This document shows positions 9,105 to 18,755 of a DNA stretch of 64,000 nt, in pieces. How positions within the stretch are numbered: position 1 is the stretch's first letter; each line of letters starts with the position of its first letter. The position numbers and the translations under genes are program-made. The DNA comes from Maribellus sp. YY47 (GTDB lineage: Bacteria; Bacteroidota; Bacteroidia; Bacteroidales; Prolixibacteraceae), in contig NZ_JALGYW010000020.1 in NCBI RefSeq assembly GCF_023111095.1, forward strand, positions 29,993 through 93,992, read 5' to 3'. The notes under the pieces were generated by a model. The model did no database searches, was not told where the DNA came from, and was given only the letters and a program-made list of their open reading frames with translations.

Positions 9105-11018
9105 TTACCATCCAGGATTTTGAACCAATTTTGGATTCTTAATTATATCGCTTTCAGGAATTGGGGCGAAATAATTCTTAAAAGAAAAAGTCTGGTTATA
9201 CACAGTTGTTACAGTATAATAATCATTAACATCTGCTTTGGTTACATCCCAGCCTTTTACCGGTCCATTTTGTTCTCTGATAGCAGTTTTCCATCTTCTG
9301 CTGTCCCAAAAATAAGCTCCCTCGCATGCCAGTTCTATTGCACGTTCTCTTTGTATAATCTCTCTCATCCCAGCCTTTGTTGACGGCTTCGACGGAGCGA
9401 TCGAATGCTTCTTCCAGCTTTCAACAACCCCGTCCAGGCCGGCACGCTCCCTCACCATATCAATGTACTGATAGACCTCGGCATCGGGGGCATCTTTCAT
9501 TTCATTCAATGCCTCGGCATAGAATAACAATAAATCAGCAAAACGCATATCAGGGAAAGGAAAACTTTCGTATTCTACCGAGTTTTTATCCTTATAAACG
9601 GTGTTGACAGAAACTAATTTTTTACAGAAATAACCGGTAGCATTGTAATCTCCGGGTTGAAACATCGAAGAAAATTCTCCGGACCGGGCTTTCGGATACA
9701 AACAATCAGCATCATCAGTTGGCTCATTTTTGTATGAATTACCATACCATTTTCCACGATCAAATCCCAGGGTTGAATAGAATCTTGGTTCCCTGTCGAA
9801 GTTAAGAGCGGCAGTTTGTTCGCCTTCCTCAACGTAATAACGGTGATCGACATCGCCTGTACGCAAGTTATAACGATGTGCATAGTCATAATCAGGGTCT
9901 TCGTCAATAGGAACTCCGTTTTTAGAGTAAAACTTCTCTGCAACATTCAACGGAATACTCATATTAGCTGTAGTGTTTTGCTCAACTGCTTCTTCAAAAC
10001 GGGGAATACATTGTTGCTGAACACCCTCATCTATCGGCCATGCAGTAGAACCCCAAACTAATTCACAATTCCAACGTTCGCTAATAACATTACGCAACGT
10101 ATTAACCAAGAAAGTCTCATCAGACAATGTCTTTGCAGTAATATAATCACTTTTCTGATATAACTTTATTCCACTATTGTTACAAACCGTAATTGCCGAA
10201 TCGCACGCCACTGCCGCCTTTTTCCAGCGCTCAGAATTATAAGTCTGGTTAAAAAATGGCTCTCCGTTATGATCCATAAAACTGTTATAATCAGTATTTC
10301 CATTAAAAAGCGGGCTCGCCCAATAAACCAAAACCTTTGCTTTAATAAAACATGCAGCTGCCTGGGTAAAACGTCCAAGTTCGGTAGTTCTGTTCTGAAT
10401 CTGAACAGGAAGCGCGTTACTGTTAATTGCATCATCCAACAATTCAAGAATATATTCAAAGGTATCATCTACCTTTTCTCGGTAAACCCTCACCTCTGCA
10501 ACCGTTTCATTTATGTCCCAATTCTCTTTCAATGGACAGATTGGGCCATAATAAGCCAGTAAATAAAAATGGAGATAAGCTTTGATGGTTTTTACTTCAG
10601 CAATCAGGCGATTCCTTTCGTAAGTTTCCAAATCACTTACATTACCAATATTAGCAAGATAAACATTACAGTTATTAATTCCGGCATACAAACCACGCAC
10701 TGGTGCTCCACCTGCATTCCAGTAATTAAAATATGTCTGGGTAGGGCTATCATACCCCAGTGCAGAGAGCATTCCTCCATCATTATGCTCCGGATTAAAA
10801 ATCATTTCCATCGCACCAAACATCGCAGGATTTTCATTCCATCCTCCCGATTTTGGCATACTCCAGTAGCAGGTAGCCAGGTATTTCTCAGCATTATAGC
10901 GATCGGAAAATGCATTGTCAAGTGTAGCCACGTTGTCAGGAACAACATCCAGATAGTCGCACGAAGACAACAAGGCCAGAGGTATAAGGATTAAGATATA
11001 TCGAATAATCTTTTTCAT
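9105..11018 (-). CDS. susD: SusD/RagB-family outer-membrane lipoprotein (first Sus pair)
   Basis: The 637-residue protein begins with a lipoprotein signal (lipobox LLSSC, Cys20) followed by DYLDVVPDN, the usual SusD opening. The N-terminal part carries the TPR-like helices of the family (YNAEKYLATCYWSMP, and AEVKTIKAYLHFYLLAYYGP, which is the classic RFLRAYYYF-type segment). The C-terminal part has the RagB signature (ERAIELACEGAYFWDSRRW) and ends in the typical IPESDIIKNPKLVQNPGW. SusD caps the SusC barrel and binds incoming oligosaccharide. Only 52 bp separate it from susC, so they are cotranscribed. Unlike the second susD in the window, its signal peptide is intact. Confidence 0.95.
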   Translation of the reverse strand: MKKIIRYILILIPLALLSSCDYLDVVPDNVATLDNAFSDRYNAEKYLATCYWSMPKSGGWNENPAMFGAMEMIFNPEHNDGGMLSALGYDSPTQTYFNYWNAGGAPVRGLYAGINNCNVYLANIGNVSDLETYERNRLIAEVKTIKAYLHFYLLAYYGPICPLKENWDINETVAEVRVYREKVDDTFEYILELLDDAINSNALPVQIQNRTTELGRFTQAAACFIKAKVLVYWASPLFNGNTDYNSFMDHNGEPFFNQTYNSERWKKAAVACDSAITVCNNSGIKLYQKSDYITAKTLSDETFLVNTLRNVISERWNCELVWGSTAWPIDEGVQQQCIPRFEEAVEQNTTANMSIPLNVAEKFYSKNGVPIDEDPDYDYAHRYNLRTGDVDHRYYVEEGEQTAALNFDREPRFYSTLGFDRGKWYGNSYKNEPTDDADCLYPKARSGEFSSMFQPGDYNATGYFCKKLVSVNTVYKDKNSVEYESFPFPDMRFADLLLFYAEALNEMKDAPDAEVYQYIDMVRERAGLDGVVESWKKHSIAPSKPSTKAGMREIIQRERAIELACEGAYFWDSRRWKTAIREQNGPVKGWDVTKADVNDYYTVTTVYNQTFSFKNYFAPIPESDIIKNPKLVQNPGW

Positions 11019-11070
11019 CGTTATCTATGTTTTTGTTTATTTATATGATGATTAGCCGTAGCACCAGCCA

Positions 11071-14000
11071 TTATAAGCTAATGTTCAACCCCACATTAAA
11101 AACCCGTTGGATAGGATAACCTAATCCATTTCCGGCCATTTCAGGATCCCAAAGTTTGAATTTGCTGAAGTAGAATAAATTTGTTCCACTAACATACAAC
11201 CTCAAATTTCCCAAATGCATTTTATTCGCTAAATGCTTAGGTAGAGTATAACCAACTTCAACGGATTTCAGACGAAGAAAAGAACCATCTTCCATAAACC
11301 ATGTACTCGTTTGGTTATTATTAGTCACCTCGTAGTTTGCCAACCTGGGCCACAAAGCATAAGGATCACGATTACTTTCCGACCAGTGATCATCAGCAAA
11401 CACCTGTAGAACAGAATTATAACCGGTTAACCCGTCATCTCCATCACCATCCAGAAACGGGGTCACATTTTCCGGATCCAGCCAGAAAGATTCACGTGCC
11501 GCTCCCTGAAAGAAGAAGGAAGCGTCAATGCCCTTATACCCAACAGAAAAACCAAATCCATATATAATCTCAGGAGTTGTAGGGTAACCAATTGGAACTT
11601 TGTCTAGTTCGGATATTTTACCGTCGCCATTAACATCCCGGTATTTAATATCTCCTGCCATGTAAGAGCCAAACTGCGTGGGAGAGTTTTTTACTTCTGC
11701 ATCATCAATAAACAAGCGTTCTGCAATATACCCCCATTGCTGAGAGAGAGATTGCCCAACTTTAGACAACCACGGAGTTTCAGAATAATCTGGTTCTTCC
11801 CAGTCTTTCACCTCGCTTGTTGCATATGTAAAGGTTGCCCTTCCCGTAACCCATAAGTCTTTATTAAAATTCTTTTCATAATTAAATTCAGAATCAATAC
11901 CTCTACCGGAAGCGATACCAAAATTCTTTTTTATCTCTGGAATAACCCCCATTGTTCCCGGAATTACCCGGCTTACTAAAATATTCTTACGTTTTTCATG
12001 AAAAACTTCCACGTTTGCAGAAAAACCATTATTCAAAGACATTTCCAGTCCTATATTCGTTTTATAAGACTTTTCCCAGCCTATCTCATCGTTGGCATAC
12101 CGGGTAACATCGATACCTCCCGGATTATAAGTAAGGTTCGTTCCCCAGAAAACATTTCTTTCAGCATCCATATCCACCTGAGAAAGGTAATAGAAGCGAT
12201 CGTTATCACTACCGATAGCATCATTACCAACCATTCCGTAAGTAGCTTTTATTTTAAACTGCCTGAAAATATGTGTCAGCGGTTCAAAAAACTTCTCGTT
12301 AGAAAGCATCCATGCAGCCCCAACAGAAGGGAAAAAGCCCCAACGGTGATTTTTTGAAAAACGTTCCGAACCGTTATATCCAAAGTTGAACTCACCAAAA
12401 TAACGAGTATCAAAGTTGTATGCCAAACGACCAGATACTCCCATATTTCGGTTAGGAAGAGAAAGCTGAAGGTTATCGGCTATTCCTGTCTTCTCTTGCC
12501 GCATAGTATAAACCAATAAACCATTTACTGAATGCTTATCAAAGAGTCTGTTATATTCAGCAGCAGACTCCAAGTAATATGCACTGTTGATATAACGTGA
12601 GCCAGGATTATAGTCAATATATTCCGTCCCTTTTGTAGGGTTAAGGCGTACCAAAGAATAAGTGTTTTCCTTTAGGTTATAAGAAGAGATTGAATAATAA
12701 TATGGAGTATATTGCCGGGTTACGGCATATTCTGAGTATCTATCCATATTAAACATCGCACGAACTTTCAGCCCCTTTACTAACATATCCAGATCCTGTT
12801 TAACTTCAAGCTGTGAAATAGTTGTATTTTTACTATAGTCTCTGTATCCTTTTAAACTTTCTGCATAAGGATTAACATAATTCGCATCTCCATAATTACC
12901 AAAAAGAATATGTTTTGCATAAGCATATTGCTCATCCGGTTCGTAGTAAGGTTTAAATAAAACAGGATTAGCTTGCATCACTTTTTTATACATATCTGTT
13001 CCACCATCAATTGGTCCTGTATAATCATCGTAAGTTGTGCTAAGCCTAAGGATCATTTCCGTAGTTTTTGTTAAATTGATGTTTATATTAGAACGGAAAC
13101 CATACTTTTTCAAATTAATATTTGAATTGAAATTATTGCGGTTGTCAACTTTTAGGTCGCCATTATCATGTGCCACATTGGCTGCTACATAATAACGCAC
13201 AACTTTTCCTCCACCGCTCACACTCAAATTAACTCTTTGATTATAAACCACATCCTTAAACATTGTGTGATACCAATCGGTAGAAGGGAAAATATCAGGG
13301 TAAAGCCCTTTCTCGGTCATCGAGATTTTTTCCTGATCATATAACATTAACCCCAGAGGATTACGTGTTTTGACCGACTCATTGTGCAACCTCATAAAGG
13401 TTACCGGATCAGCAATCTGAACCCTTTTGGTAGGTGTCGAAAATGAATTCTCAATCCTCACATTGACTTTTGCTTTTCCTTCCTGTCCTTCTTTAGTGGT
13501 TACAGCAATAACCCCGTTTGCACCACGTGCGCCATAAAGAGCTGTAGCTGTAGCATCTTTCATGATAGAAAAGTTCGCAATATCATCGGTATTTAAACGT
13601 GCCAAATCAGACGTACTCAATTCAACTCCATCGATAAGAATTAGAGGATCCTTTTTTGCCTCAGCACCAAAAGTTGTAATACCACGAATAAAAAAGCTTG
13701 CATTATCTTCACCCGGCTCCCCGCTGCGTTGATATGAAATTAAGCCCGAAACCCTTCCTGCAAAAGCAGTAGTTAAGTTACTACTCGGAACTTTTAGTTC
13801 ATCCGGTTTTATAGTTGTAATAGAAGCCAGTACACTCTCTTTCTTCTGCTTACCAAATGCCACTACCGTCACATCATCCAGTTCTTGACTCTTCTCTTCC
13901 AATACCACATTAATTTTGGTTTGTTCACCAACATCAACAATCTGGCTTTTCATCCCAATGAAAGAGAAAACGAGTTTATCCGTAGGTTTAACATCAATCA

Positions 14001-14511
14001 CATATGAACCATCAATATCAGTAATAACCCCACGAGTTGTTCCTACAATTGTAATAGTAACACCAGGTAACGGAGCGCCTGAAGAATCGGTAACTTTTCC
14101 TTTTACCTGATTTGGTTCAGGTTTGTAAGTAATAGCTTCAACGTCTTCGGTATTTTTCCCAATTATTACCTGTCGGTCAAAAATTGCAAATGAATTCTTA
14201 GACGGATCCAAAATCTCGTCCAATACTTTTTCGATTGTTTTGTTTTTAACATTAATGCTCACTTTATCAGACAAATCCAGAGCATCTTCAACCACCATGA
14301 AAATAAATTCGCTTTGCCCTTCTATTGCGTCAATCAATTCTGAATAGGTGGCATTATCCATATTCAAGGTTAATTTGGTGTTCTGCGAATAACTTTCGTT
14401 TGCATACGCTGACACAACAGAAACAACCAAGAAGAATAGACATATTTTCATTTTCAGTAGTAACTTTTTTACATGCCGGAACACCGGCCCGTAAAGTCCT
14501 TTTTTTTTCAT
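11071..14511 (-). CDS. susC: SusC/RagA-family TonB-dependent transporter with N-terminal STN signalling domain (first Sus pair)
   Basis: The 1146-residue protein has a signal anchor at about residues 15-42, an STN (secretin/TonB N-terminal) domain at about 48-100, a carboxypeptidase-regulatory-like domain at 136-205 (KGKVTDSSGAPLPGVTITI), a TonB-box-like stretch near 210-222 (ELDDVTVVAFGKQ), the plug (ATATALYGARGANGVIAVTT) and the 22-strand barrel, ending at NVGLNISL. It imports oligosaccharide across the outer membrane with energy from TonB. The STN domain normally contacts a FecR-type anti-sigma factor, and exactly such a gene lies 150 bp upstream, followed by its ECF sigma factor. The receptor therefore probably also senses its ligand and switches on its own operon. 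Confidence 0.95.
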   Translation of the reverse strand: MKKKGLYGPVFRHVKKLLLKMKICLFFLVVSVVSAYANESYSQNTKLTLNMDNATYSELIDAIEGQSEFIFMVVEDALDLSDKVSINVKNKTIEKVLDEILDPSKNSFAIFDRQVIIGKNTEDVEAITYKPEPNQVKGKVTDSSGAPLPGVTITIVGTTRGVITDIDGSYVIDVKPTDKLVFSFIGMKSQIVDVGEQTKINVVLEEKSQELDDVTVVAFGKQKKESVLASITTIKPDELKVPSSNLTTAFAGRVSGLISYQRSGEPGEDNASFFIRGITTFGAEAKKDPLILIDGVELSTSDLARLNTDDIANFSIMKDATATALYGARGANGVIAVTTKEGQEGKAKVNVRIENSFSTPTKRVQIADPVTFMRLHNESVKTRNPLGLMLYDQEKISMTEKGLYPDIFPSTDWYHTMFKDVVYNQRVNLSVSGGGKVVRYYVAANVAHDNGDLKVDNRNNFNSNINLKKYGFRSNININLTKTTEMILRLSTTYDDYTGPIDGGTDMYKKVMQANPVLFKPYYEPDEQYAYAKHILFGNYGDANYVNPYAESLKGYRDYSKNTTISQLEVKQDLDMLVKGLKVRAMFNMDRYSEYAVTRQYTPYYYSISSYNLKENTYSLVRLNPTKGTEYIDYNPGSRYINSAYYLESAAEYNRLFDKHSVNGLLVYTMRQEKTGIADNLQLSLPNRNMGVSGRLAYNFDTRYFGEFNFGYNGSERFSKNHRWGFFPSVGAAWMLSNEKFFEPLTHIFRQFKIKATYGMVGNDAIGSDNDRFYYLSQVDMDAERNVFWGTNLTYNPGGIDVTRYANDEIGWEKSYKTNIGLEMSLNNGFSANVEVFHEKRKNILVSRVIPGTMGVIPEIKKNFGIASGRGIDSEFNYEKNFNKDLWVTGRATFTYATSEVKDWEEPDYSETPWLSKVGQSLSQQWGYIAERLFIDDAEVKNSPTQFGSYMAGDIKYRDVNGDGKISELDKVPIGYPTTPEIIYGFGFSVGYKGIDASFFFQGAARESFWLDPENVTPFLDGDGDDGLTGYNSVLQVFADDHWSESNRDPYALWPRLANYEVTNNNQTSTWFMEDGSFLRLKSVEVGYTLPKHLANKMHLGNLRLYVSGTNLFYFSKFKLWDPEMAGNGLGYPIQRVFNVGLNISL

Positions 14512-14569
14512 AAATTTGTTTGTTTTATTTACAATAATCTTTACATATCAATGTATTTAAGACACCTTT

Positions 14570-14597
14570 GGCAGATTATATGGCGGTATAATCTGCC
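14570..14597. promoter_or_regulatory. Perfect 11-bp hairpin between fecR and susC
   Basis: Arms 14570-14580 and 14587-14597 are perfectly complementary over 11 bp with a 6-base loop. It lies in the 150-bp gap between the anti-sigma gene and susC, about 60 bp upstream of the susC start. On the minus strand no T-run follows, so it is not an obvious terminator for fecR; on the plus strand a T-rich stretch follows. It may be a leader structure or a weak terminator that separates regulator from transporter expression. Confidence 0.5.
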
Positions 14598-14661
14598 TCT
14601 TTTGTTTTTAATAGTTTAGCAGTGTTTCTTCTTTTCTCAACTTTTCTATAGGCAATAATTT

Positions 14662-15915
14662 TTAGTTATTATCTCTTTTCTTTGACACTATAATTTCATT
14701 TTCGTTAACAACACAAGAAATAGGGGCAATGGCACTAATTGCTTTAAAAATATCAGAGCAGTCTGTTTTTAAATCAAGCTTTCCGTACAATGTCATCTCC
14801 GGAGTTTCCTCATCCTGAAACTCGATTTTAATATTATAATACCTCGATAATTTTTCAGCAACCACTCTCAGTTTTTCTTTTTTGCAATACAACCACCCAT
14901 CTTTCCACGATATATAAGGCAATACCTCAGTTTTATCTAAAGATGTTTCTTTTGTGTCTTTTTTATACATCAGTAAATGATTGGGATCCATCGCAATTTG
15001 CTGAGAGTTAACCTCGGCCTGCACATTACCCTCAACCAAAACAACTGAACAGTACGAATCTTCAGGATAGGCTGAAATATTGAATTTTGTACCCAAAACC
15101 CGAACCGTTACCTGATCAGTTATTGCAATAAATGGTCTTTTTGAATCGTGTGCTACTTCAATGTAAGCTTCTCCTTCCACAAACAATTCGCGTCTTTTTT
15201 CTGAAAATTTTACAGGATAAATTGCCCTGCTACCCGAATTCAGATATAATCGAGATCCATCGGACAATACCAAACTCATTCTTTTTCCCCGCGGAACAAC
15301 TAACTGGTTTAGCTGTTCTACTTTCGCCCCCACAACACCGGAACTTGAAATTCCTTTTTGTTTGCCATTTATTGCATTGGGAGTTTTATTTATAATGCTA
15401 GTTGATTTTTCCCCGTTCTCAGTTGTTACCTCAATTTCACCTTCTTTGTTGTATTTTATTTCCAAATCATCCGAACTAAATGTTTTTTCCGAGTTATCAG
15501 AAAGGATTAACCTCACTTCATCAGTATCTTCAGTCACTTTTGCAACGGAGGAGAAACCAGCAACTTCACTCTCGGGGTTACCGGAGAAATAAAACAACAT
15601 AGAAATTCCAAGTATTGCAACAACCGAAGCTGCTGCCGACCATATATAAATTCTTTTTGAACGATTTCTGTTTACAGTCTTTTTACTAATTGAAATCCAT
15701 AACTTTTCCAGTCTTTTATCTTCTAACTGTTTTTCGTAAGGATTTATACTTTTTAGAATAAAAATGGCTTCCTCAATATCTGCTTTTGAGGAGGGATTAT
15801 CGAGCTGAAACTGTTTCCAATACCAGTCTGACCCTGCTGTTGGGTATTGAACCCATTCAACAAAATCATCTCGGATTATGAAATTGTTTACGCCTTTATT
15901 TGATACCTCTGCCAT
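14662..15915 (-). CDS. FecR-family anti-sigma factor (first system)
   Basis: The 417-residue protein has a cytoplasmic N-terminal part (residues 1-88) that would hold the sigma factor, a single membrane span at about 90-110, and a periplasmic FecR domain at about 207-302 (SDGSRLYLNSGSRAIYPVKF, GEAYIEVAHDSKRPF, VLGTKFNISAYPED). The last 70 residues match DUF4974 (KKEKLRVVAEKLSRYYNIKI), an STN-like fold common in Bacteroidota FecR proteins. It lies between the ECF sigma gene (107 bp upstream) and susC. It is expected to keep the sigma factor inactive until the SusC STN domain signals ligand binding. It is longer than the usual 320-350 residues, because of an extra segment between the membrane span and the FecR domain. 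Confidence 0.93.
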   Translation of the reverse strand: MAEVSNKGVNNFIIRDDFVEWVQYPTAGSDWYWKQFQLDNPSSKADIEEAIFILKSINPYEKQLEDKRLEKLWISISKKTVNRNRSKRIYIWSAAASVVAILGISMLFYFSGNPESEVAGFSSVAKVTEDTDEVRLILSDNSEKTFSSDDLEIKYNKEGEIEVTTENGEKSTSIINKTPNAINGKQKGISSSGVVGAKVEQLNQLVVPRGKRMSLVLSDGSRLYLNSGSRAIYPVKFSEKRRELFVEGEAYIEVAHDSKRPFIAITDQVTVRVLGTKFNISAYPEDSYCSVVLVEGNVQAEVNSQQIAMDPNHLLMYKKDTKETSLDKTEVLPYISWKDGWLYCKKEKLRVVAEKLSRYYNIKIEFQDEETPEMTLYGKLDLKTDCSDIFKAISAIAPISCVVNENEIIVSKKRDNN

Positions 15916-16022
15916 TTAAATAAATGTTTTGTGAACAAGAGCAGGAAACATTCATTTTGTACTCACTCTTTTTTGTATTTTTTATAAAAAATTAAACCAT
16001 ACTTTATTCATGGAAAAATATG

Positions 16023-16604
16023 TTAAGAGGAACAAAACAGCGACAACGATTTTTTATGGTAAATCTTTCTGAGTTTTTCGATACCTCTGTGAATAAGATT
16101 CCGGGCTGATTGATAATTTAACTGAAGCACCTCACTTAATTCTTCATAGCTCAAGCCACTAACGTAGCGCAGGTAAATAGCTTCCCGTTGCCTGTCGCTC
16201 AATTCTCCCATCGCTTTATCCAATAATTTTAGTTTTTCATTATCCATTTCTTCGTTATCAGTATCTGCTGAAACCAGCGCATATGCAAACGACATTTTAC
16301 TTAGATCAATAGACTGGTATTTATTTTCTTCTCCCTGAAGACGAAATATCTTTCTTTTCAGAGATACAAAGAGGTACTGCTTTATACAATCCCCTGATTT
16401 AAGTTGTGGCTGATAATTATACAAATCAATAAAAAGGTCCTGCATTGCATCGAAAACAATATCCTCACTTTGAGAGAAATGTAACCCAAACCGGAACAAT
16501 TCATTGGCATACCGGTAATAAATAGTCTTAAACGCCTCATTTTTCCCGGACACAAAATCATTCCACAACTTAGTCTCAGATTGTATTTTTTCAATCTCAT
16601 CCAT
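16023..16604 (-). CDS. ECF RNA polymerase sigma factor (first system)
   Basis: The 193-residue protein has region 2 at about residues 20-90 (IYYRYANELFRFGLHFSQS, AMQDLFIDLYNY) and region 4 at about 130-185 (ELSDRQREAIYLRYVSGLSY, then EELSEVLQLNYQSARNLIHR), with no region 3, as expected for an ECF sigma. It is first in the series sigma, FecR, SusC, SusD, and so probably directs transcription of that group when released by FecR. It is 152 bp downstream of the aldolase gene; read-through from the catabolic operon is possible. I found no clear housekeeping promoter motif in that gap. Confidence 0.93.
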   Translation of the reverse strand: MDEIEKIQSETKLWNDFVSGKNEAFKTIYYRYANELFRFGLHFSQSEDIVFDAMQDLFIDLYNYQPQLKSGDCIKQYLFVSLKRKIFRLQGEENKYQSIDLSKMSFAYALVSADTDNEEMDNEKLKLLDKAMGELSDRQREAIYLRYVSGLSYEELSEVLQLNYQSARNLIHRGIEKLRKIYHKKSLSLFCSS

Positions 16605-16756
16605 ATGCTAAGATTTTATCTCACATTTCCAGCTACCCCATCTCTCCACTAAACCATAATCCTACTAGTGCTTTCGCTATCTTTACTTACTAATCCACTA
16701 TTCTTTTCTATTGCGAGTAAACGCAATTCATGCCCCTACCTTCCAGTATGTATTTT

Positions 16757-17545
16757 CTATGTCAACTCTTGCTGAATAGATTGATATACCTGTTTTGTAT
16801 GTTGCCACATGCTTACCACATCAAATGCAGCCCAAAACAAACACATACCTTGATCCCTCCAGAACTTTATCTTTTTAGGGTCGCCACAGGCAATTCCGGG
16901 TAAAACCCCATATTTATTGCAGGTTGTAATTACTGTTTTAACAGTCTCTATGTATTCAGCTTTATCTGTTTGAGTAGGAATACCCATACCGAGCGACAAA
17001 TCATCATTTCCGACCAGGGCAACATCTATTCCCGGAACAGAAAGGATATCATCAAGGTTTTCAATCGACTCTGCGGTTTCGATTTGTATCCCGACAACAA
17101 AATCACGATTAAAATAATCGAACTGTTCAAGTGGCCTTTCCCAACCCAAATACTTTCCGGCAGGACATGCACTCCCGGCATAACCTTTAATTCCATATGG
17201 AGGAAATTTTATCAATCTCATAAAATCTTCCACATCTTTCCGGGTCCGGATTCTTGGAACAAATATCCCATCCGGAGCCTGGTCCATCACCCGGTTTAGC
17301 TCGGCATAAGATGGTTCGGCTACCCTCACCATACAGGGAAAATTCAATGCACGGGCAAGGCGAATATGGTCAAAAACTGTTTCACTGTTAAACCCTCCAT
17401 GTTCACGATCAATGAGAACCATATCAAAACCAATCTCATGATACATCTCGATTACAGAACCTGATCGGCTGTCGAAAACACAACCGGAAAGCAGTGTTTC
17501 TTTATTTTCTATTTTTCTTTTTAGCAATCCTGTACACGTTGTCAT
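16757..17545 (-). CDS. HpcH/HpaI-family class II aldolase, probably acting on a 2-keto-3-deoxy sugar acid
   Basis: The 262-residue protein matches the 250-265 residue HpcH/HpaI family. Visible signatures are DREHG (46-50, catalytic His49), Arg74 in MVRVAEPSY, QIETAES (metal-binding Glu156) and GNDDLSLG (metal-binding Asp182), with GIFVPRIRT as the family core. These enzymes cleave 2-keto-3-deoxy sugar acids to pyruvate and an aldehyde. As last gene of the five-gene operon, it would split 2-keto-3-deoxy-L-fuconate (or -rhamnonate) into pyruvate and lactaldehyde. It has no signal peptide, so it is cytoplasmic. It follows the dehydratase gene by 24 bp. Substrate is inferred from operon content and the abundance of fucosidases around it. 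Confidence 0.88.
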   Translation of the reverse strand: MTTCTGLLKRKIENKETLLSGCVFDSRSGSVIEMYHEIGFDMVLIDREHGGFNSETVFDHIRLARALNFPCMVRVAEPSYAELNRVMDQAPDGIFVPRIRTRKDVEDFMRLIKFPPYGIKGYAGSACPAGKYLGWERPLEQFDYFNRDFVVGIQIETAESIENLDDILSVPGIDVALVGNDDLSLGMGIPTQTDKAEYIETVKTVITTCNKYGVLPGIACGDPKKIKFWRDQGMCLFWAAFDVVSMWQHTKQVYQSIQQELT

Positions 17546-17569
17546 ATCAATTTCTTTTCAATTTCATTT

Positions 17570-18745
17570 CTATAAATCGGGGGTTTTATACAGTAATTTT
17601 CCTTTTACCCGAATTTCGGTTTCAACAAGGTATTTCTTCAAATTTTCAGTGTCAATACTTAACCCCAAACCAGGTTTATTCGACAATACAAGTTCTCCCG
17701 ACTCATTCGGCAATATTTTTTCTTTTGTTATTTCATTTGCTAACGCCCTGGCTTCAACCGGATATTCACAGACTCGACTATCTTTTATTCCGGCAAAAGG
17801 CTGAACAGATGCGCTCAATGCCAGATGAGAAGTAAAAGTATGGTTCACATAAGTAATGTTTTGAACCGTTGCCCGGTCTGCAATACGTTTAGCGGCTGTT
17901 ATTCCACCAACCCTTCCTGTATCGATTTGAATGAATTTCAATCCGGCATAATCCATCATTGCTACGGCCTGATGATAGTTGTTACAACCTTCGCCAGCTG
18001 CCAGACTTACATGCGGAGTAGCACAAGAAAGATTTTTATAGGCTTCTAGTGACATGTTAACAAAAGGCTCTTCCAGCCAATACACATTTGCCTCTTTCAA
18101 GAATTGCAACCGTTGCTTTGCCTTTCCTGTATCCTCTCCCCAATAAGTACCGATATCAACCATTAAAAACAAATCGCTACCCAATCCTTTACGGGCAGCC
18201 TGAAAATGTTCTCTGTCAGTCTTCGCATCCAATTTTCCAATGGGCCCCCAGCCAAATTTCACAGCCTTGTAACCTTGTTTTTTCGATTCACTGGCTTTTT
18301 GAAAAGTTTCTTCAGGAATATCGCCAAATAGTTGAGAGGCATACGGAAGTTTAGGATATGACTGGCTATATCCGAGTAAAGCAAAAACCGGTTCCTGCTT
18401 TATCTTCCCCAGTAAATCCCACAAAGCAATGTCAATTCCAGAAAGAATATGATCTGCCTGGAGCAGGTCAAAACAGTTTTCGTGCACCCGTTGGTTGATT
18501 TTATAAATGTCGTTAACGGAAGTAAGAGACATCCCATCCAAAGCCCAGCTTACAGGTTTGCAACCGCTATGCGACATTGGACAAACATAACCGGCAATGC
18601 TGGTTAAAGGAGATGCTTCACATTCACCCCAGCCTTCATGGCCGCCAGCCCTTATACGAACCAGTAGAGCGTCCTGGCTTCCATCGCCCACATCTAACAC
18701 TTCGGGCATACTTAAATAAAAAAAATCTACTGACTCTATCTTCAT
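17570..18745 (-). CDS. Enolase-superfamily (mandelate racemase/MLE-like) sugar acid dehydratase
   Basis: The 391-residue cytoplasmic protein has the capping domain (residues 1-125) and TIM barrel of the enolase superfamily. A catalytic Lys is visible in KAVKFGWGP, the metal ligands in MVDIGTYW (Asp), WLEEPF (Glu) and AAGEGCNN (Glu), and the His-Asp dyad in IQIDTGRVGG (Asp) and VNHTFTSHL (His). Members with this pattern dehydrate sugar acids such as L-fuconate, L-rhamnonate or galactonate to 2-keto-3-deoxy acids. It is placed between an SDR dehydrogenase (10 bp) and the HpcH-type aldolase (24 bp), which is the order of a non-phosphorylative pathway. L-fuconate is the best guess because the PUL has four GH29 domains. 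Confidence 0.85.
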   Translation of the reverse strand: MKIESVDFFYLSMPEVLDVGDGSQDALLVRIRAGGHEGWGECEASPLTSIAGYVCPMSHSGCKPVSWALDGMSLTSVNDIYKINQRVHENCFDLLQADHILSGIDIALWDLLGKIKQEPVFALLGYSQSYPKLPYASQLFGDIPEETFQKASESKKQGYKAVKFGWGPIGKLDAKTDREHFQAARKGLGSDLFLMVDIGTYWGEDTGKAKQRLQFLKEANVYWLEEPFVNMSLEAYKNLSCATPHVSLAAGEGCNNYHQAVAMMDYAGLKFIQIDTGRVGGITAAKRIADRATVQNITYVNHTFTSHLALSASVQPFAGIKDSRVCEYPVEARALANEITKEKILPNESGELVLSNKPGLGLSIDTENLKKYLVETEIRVKGKLLYKTPDL

Positions 18746-18755
18746 CTCGTTTTTG

